This document shows, one piece after another, positions 6,578-8,295 of a stretch of DNA of 8,295 bases. A program made the translations under genes and the position numbers. Source of the stretch: Acidimicrobiia bacterium. Lineage in GTDB: Bacteria > Actinomycetota > Acidimicrobiia > Acidimicrobiales > AC-14. The notes beneath the pieces are model-generated. The model was not told the origin of the DNA and ran no database searches. It saw only the letters and a program-made list of their open reading frames with translations. The stretch is from positions 1 through 8,295 of the forward strand of contig JAFASB010000025.1 in the NCBI GenBank assembly GCA_019244985.1, written 5' to 3'. The stretch's first letter is position 1, and every line of letters starts with the position of its first letter.

Positions 6578-7659
6578 AGCGGCGCGAGGATCGGCTCAAG
6601 CTCCTCCACACCGAGGTTCATGAAGCCTCCGGCGAAGATGCCACCGCGCGTCCGACCCGCCAACTCGCCGAGATTGGCGATCACGACGTGGCCGTCCTCC
6701 TCTGCTTGCTCGGCATCGTTTCCCCCCGTCACGACGAGCACCTGAGCACCGTTGGCGACGACCGGCTGCAGCAGCGGAATGAAATGCTCCTCTGCACCTT
6801 GCCAACCGATGGTCAGAACGCGCCCGAACCGTCCGTGGAAGGCCCTGAAGAACGCCTCGTGTCGAGGTGGCCAAACGAACGCGCCCTTGCCAGTGACTGG
6901 GAGAGCGAGCGCCGGCAACGGCACCCATGACTGACCCGGCTCCGAGATGAACGCCGGTGGCTGTAAGCGCATTGCGATCTCCCCCGACGGCTGCTGTGTC
7001 GGCTCGCCTGCCCGGATGCTTTCGCGTACGGCGTCGTCGCCGTTCCATCCCGTTGCGGGGCTAACGAGCGGATGCCGCCAGGCCCACAGCACGGAACCGT
7101 GCGGCTTGAGAACGCTCAGGCGAGGGTTGCTCGTATATCCCGCCTCGGTCGTGCGATCGAGCCCGTGCGGCGCGCATGCAATCTCGAGCATGGGGTCGTA
7201 GTTGAAATTCACGAAGCAGACGTGGCTGTTGTTCCTCGCCGCCCAGTCGTAGCACCGCCTTACGAGGCGTGTGTACGCGGTCATTCCTCCGTCGGCCTCG
7301 AGCGCCGCCCCTGTCGATTCCCATATGAGATCGCGGAGGTAGAAGCGCATCGCGGCGACGTGTCGGGCGATGTTGTCGTCGTAGGTCCGGCGCTCGAGGT
7401 ACTGCCGCAGAGCTTCCTCGAGGGTCACGGTTGCGGCGCGAGCTGTCTCGGGGCCCTCGACGGTGGGGCGTTCTCGAAGCTCGTCGAGGAGCGGCTGCAC
7501 TTGTTCGTAGCGGACCGCCAACCGGTTGGACAGAGGCGCTCTCGTTGCCAAGTCCTTCGTCAGCGGAGGGCGGGCGCCCATCTGCTCGGGCAAGCACCCC
7601 GCGGACGCCCCGGCGCCCACGATGACAAGCAACGATGTCCCGTAATCGTGGGGCTGCAC
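6574..7659 (-). CDS. SIR2-like NAD-binding protein (candidate stand-alone anti-phage effector)
   Basis: A 361-residue protein from GTG 7659, with GGAGGG 8 bases upstream. Sirtuin-fold hallmarks appear in order: the Rossmann glycine motif GAGAS (15-19, after LLVIV), NFNYD (151-155, equivalent to the catalytic Asn region of sirtuins), KPHGS (185-189, His187 as the catalytic-type His) and a late Rossmann strand, VLTIGW (281-286) with VLVVTGG (307-313). The order matches SIR2-like proteins used as NAD-depleting effectors in anti-phage systems (Thoeris ThsA, DSR, SIR2-HerA, short-Ago-associated SIR2). No zinc-binding Cys cluster of classical deacetylases is seen. The C-terminal 45 residues or so are not a domain I recognise. 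No HerA, TIR or Ago partner is in the window: the tRNA lies upstream, and the integrase is convergent with stops overlapping by 4 bases (6574-6577). Inferred: a NADase-type defence gene carried by a mobile element; another NAD-dependent role is possible. Confidence 0.82.
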   Translation of the reverse strand: MQPHDYGTSLLVIVGAGASAGCLPEQMGARPPLTKDLATRAPLSNRLAVRYEQVQPLLDELRERPTVEGPETARAATVTLEEALRQYLERRTYDDNIARHVAAMRFYLRDLIWESTGAALEADGGMTAYTRLVRRCYDWAARNNSHVCFVNFNYDPMLEIACAPHGLDRTTEAGYTSNPRLSVLKPHGSVLWAWRHPLVSPATGWNGDDAVRESIRAGEPTQQPSGEIAMRLQPPAFISEPGQSWVPLPALALPVTGKGAFVWPPRHEAFFRAFHGRFGRVLTIGWQGAEEHFIPLLQPVVANGAQVLVVTGGNDAEQAEEDGHVVIANLGELAGRTRGGIFAGGFMNLGVEELEPILAPL

Positions 7660-7675
7660 GCGTTGGGCCCTCCGT

Positions 7676-7695
7676 TTGTGACCAACTTGTGACCA
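7676..7695. repeat. Direct repeat TTGTGACCA x2, 11-base period
   Basis: TTGTGACCA occurs at 7676-7684 and again at 7687-7695, one helical turn apart. The pair lies immediately upstream of the SIR2 SD and about 75-90 bases from the tRNA-Leu 3' end. Same-face spacing suggests a binding site for a dimer or for adjacent protein monomers. It could be an operator for the SIR2 gene or arm-type integrase sites flanking the attachment core. I see no further copy in the window. Confidence 0.55.
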
Positions 7696-7766
7696 CGACC
7701 GGCGTTTCGGCGAATCTCACGCTGCTCATCAGCACACTGACCAGCGTCTTCGCGCTCGGTCTTGCG

Positions 7767-7850
7767 TGTCGGAGGGGGGACTTGAACCCCCACGCCCCGA
7801 AGGGCACCAGCCCCTCAAGCTGGCGCGTCTGCCTATTCCGCCACTCCGAC
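7767..7850 (-). tRNA. tRNA-Leu (anticodon GAG)
   Basis: An 84-base class II tRNA on the minus strand. The acceptor stem GTCGGAG / CTCCGAC pairs fully, and the discriminator is A at 7767. The D-arm contains GGCGGAATAGGCAGACGCG, as is typical for tRNA-Leu. The anticodon arm is CCAGC-TTGAGGG-GCTGG with anticodon GAG (reads CUC/CUU). A long variable arm (GTGCCCTTCGGGGCGT region) and a T-arm GGGGG-TTCAAGT-CCCCC follow. The next bases are CGC, so the CCA end is not encoded and must be added enzymatically, as is common in actinobacteria. Its 3' end faces the SIR2/integrase remnant, making it the likely integration target. Confidence 0.96.
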
Positions 7851-7860
7851 GTGGGCGCTC

Positions 7861-7866
7861 ACTTTA
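7861..7866 (-). promoter_or_regulatory. Candidate -10 box of tRNA-Leu
   Basis: TAAAGT on the minus strand ends 10 bases before the mature tRNA 5' end, so transcription would start only a few bases upstream of it. I see no convincing -35 at the usual 16-18 base spacing. Confidence 0.4.
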
Positions 7867-8204
7867 GCGGTCGGATCGGTGGCCGCGATCGGGCGAATCG
7901 TGTGCGGGGGCCGGTCCGAACGGCCACGCGCGTCGGCCGTCCGAAGCACTCATTGGTGCCATCGCACGGAAATTTGGCCATCGATTGGGCCAGTCGTCTC
8001 GACGAAGGTACGCACGGTGCTGGCAAAGGCAGGTGGGATCTTCGGTGCGTTGCCATCACTGCCGTGCTGGCTGGGAGCGTGGGGGCGGCGGCGATGGAGC
8101 GCCCGCTCGTCCGATGATCGACGTCGCCCCTTCCGCTCAGACGGCGCCCGACACGAACGGGGGTCCGGTCGTCCCCGCCACCATCACTTCCCGAACTCAG
8201 TGAC
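7867..8204. other. Stretch with no supported gene
   Basis: Between the tRNA promoter and the palindrome I find no convincing gene. Open frames here, such as one of 113 codons at 7879-8220 on the plus strand, are rich in Arg, Ser, His and Trp, lack an SD and resemble no family. No second tRNA, terminator with a T-run, or repeat array is visible. Confidence 0.5.
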
Positions 8205-8230
8205 GTTTTGGTCGCTATAGCGACTCAAAC
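8205..8230. promoter_or_regulatory. 26-base near-perfect palindrome, candidate operator
   Basis: A perfect 14-base palindrome, GTCGCTATAGCGAC (8211-8224), is flanked two bases away on each side by GTTT (8205-8208) and AAAC (8227-8230). This gives 22 of 26 symmetric positions. Extended dyad symmetry with an AT centre is typical of a homodimeric repressor site. Neither strand has a T-run beside it, so a terminator is unlikely. I do not recognise the cognate regulator. Confidence 0.5.
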
Positions 8231-8295
8231 GCATCCCGGAATGCCGGGGTGAGGGACGAACGGGTCACTTCACGCCTGAGCCGGACGTGAGCCAG
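8215..8295 (-). CDS. Possible C-terminal end of a gene entering from the right
   Basis: On the minus strand an open frame runs from the window edge for 26 codons to a TAG at 8215-8217. It ends in a plausible helical tail (RLRREVTRSSLTPAFRDAFESL region, with AFRDAFESL last). The other two minus-strand frames stop within the first ten codons and the plus frames are also closed. Codon third positions are only moderately G/C-rich, so support is weak. The stop codon lies inside the palindrome. Confidence 0.3.
   Translation of the reverse strand: MAHVRLRREVTRSSLTPAFRDAFESL
8232..8251. other. Stem-loop next to palindrome
   Basis: CATCCCGG and CCGGGGTG pair over 8 positions (one T-G wobble) around an AATG tetraloop, one base after the palindrome. 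No T-run follows on either strand. If the minus-strand partial gene at the right edge is real, this lies within its coding end and may be chance. Confidence 0.3.

Larger units (their letters stand above)
5729..7767. mobile_element. Remnant of a tRNA-Leu-associated integrative element (integrase + SIR2)
   Basis: The interval between the breakpoint and the tRNA-Leu 3' end holds only an N-terminally truncated tyrosine recombinase and a SIR2-like gene, tail to tail with overlapping stops. Tyrosine recombinases commonly integrate at tRNA 3' ends, which fits this layout. The SIR2 gene looks poorer in G+C than the operon genes (for example, bases 7201-7260 are 35/60 G+C against 47/60 in 3121-3180). 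No second copy of the tRNA 3' end was found within the window, so the other attachment site is lost or lies outside. The left limit is the breakpoint; calling this a single element is inference. Confidence 0.45.

Noticed and set aside
7072..7692. 206-codon plus-strand open frame
   Set aside because: It is antisense to the SIR2 gene, whose conserved motifs and SD show the minus strand is coding.
1..8295. CRISPR array or retron
   Set aside because: No regularly spaced repeats and no Cas or reverse-transcriptase motifs were seen on either strand.

Overview
This window looks like a high-GC, Gram-positive actinobacterial chromosome fragment, possibly Acidimicrobiia or a relative. The evidence is the strong G/C bias, frequent GTG starts, AAGGAGG-type ribosome binding sites, an LPXTG cell-wall-sorted protein, a Holin-X/DUF3618 envelope operon and a tRNA with no encoded CCA. 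Taxonomy is an inference; no marker gene is present.

Left part, 1-2251, all on the minus strand: three proteins of the ferritin-like di-iron superfamily. An acyl-ACP-desaturase-like protein (2251 to 1466) is followed by two tandem paralogous secreted ferritin-like proteins (1311 to 463, and 439 running off the left edge). The last carries a Tat-type lipoprotein signal.

Centre, 2335-4340, plus strand: a divergent, tightly packed three-gene operon. It encodes a membrane-anchored coiled-coil protein, a Holin-X family (phage holin family) protein and a DUF3618 protein with a C-terminal Rho-N/SAP-like motif. Start and stop codons overlap or nearly so, and each gene has a good Shine-Dalgarno. A match to the actinobacterial SigF/SigB general-stress promoter (GGATT-N16-GGGTA) lies 57 bases before the first start codon, suggesting a stress-induced envelope operon.

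Right centre, 4385-7850: a scarred mobile region. A minus-strand LPFTG surface protein has lost its N-terminus. It abuts, head to head, a plus-strand tyrosine recombinase that has also lost its N-terminus, so both genes are cut at about the same point (roughly 5700-5735). The recombinase keeps its catalytic residues. It runs tail to tail, with overlapping stop codons, into a stand-alone SIR2-like gene (7659 to 6574), which starts 107 bases from the 3' end of tRNA-Leu(GAG). I read this as the remnant of an integrative element at tRNA-Leu whose surviving cargo is a probable SIR2-type (NAD-binding) defence protein. An 11-base-period direct repeat lies between the tRNA and the SIR2 gene and could be an operator or integrase arm sites.

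Right edge, 7851-8295: mostly non-coding as far as I can see. It holds the tRNA promoter, a 26-base near-perfect palindrome, a hairpin, and possibly the last 26 codons of a minus-strand gene entering from the right.
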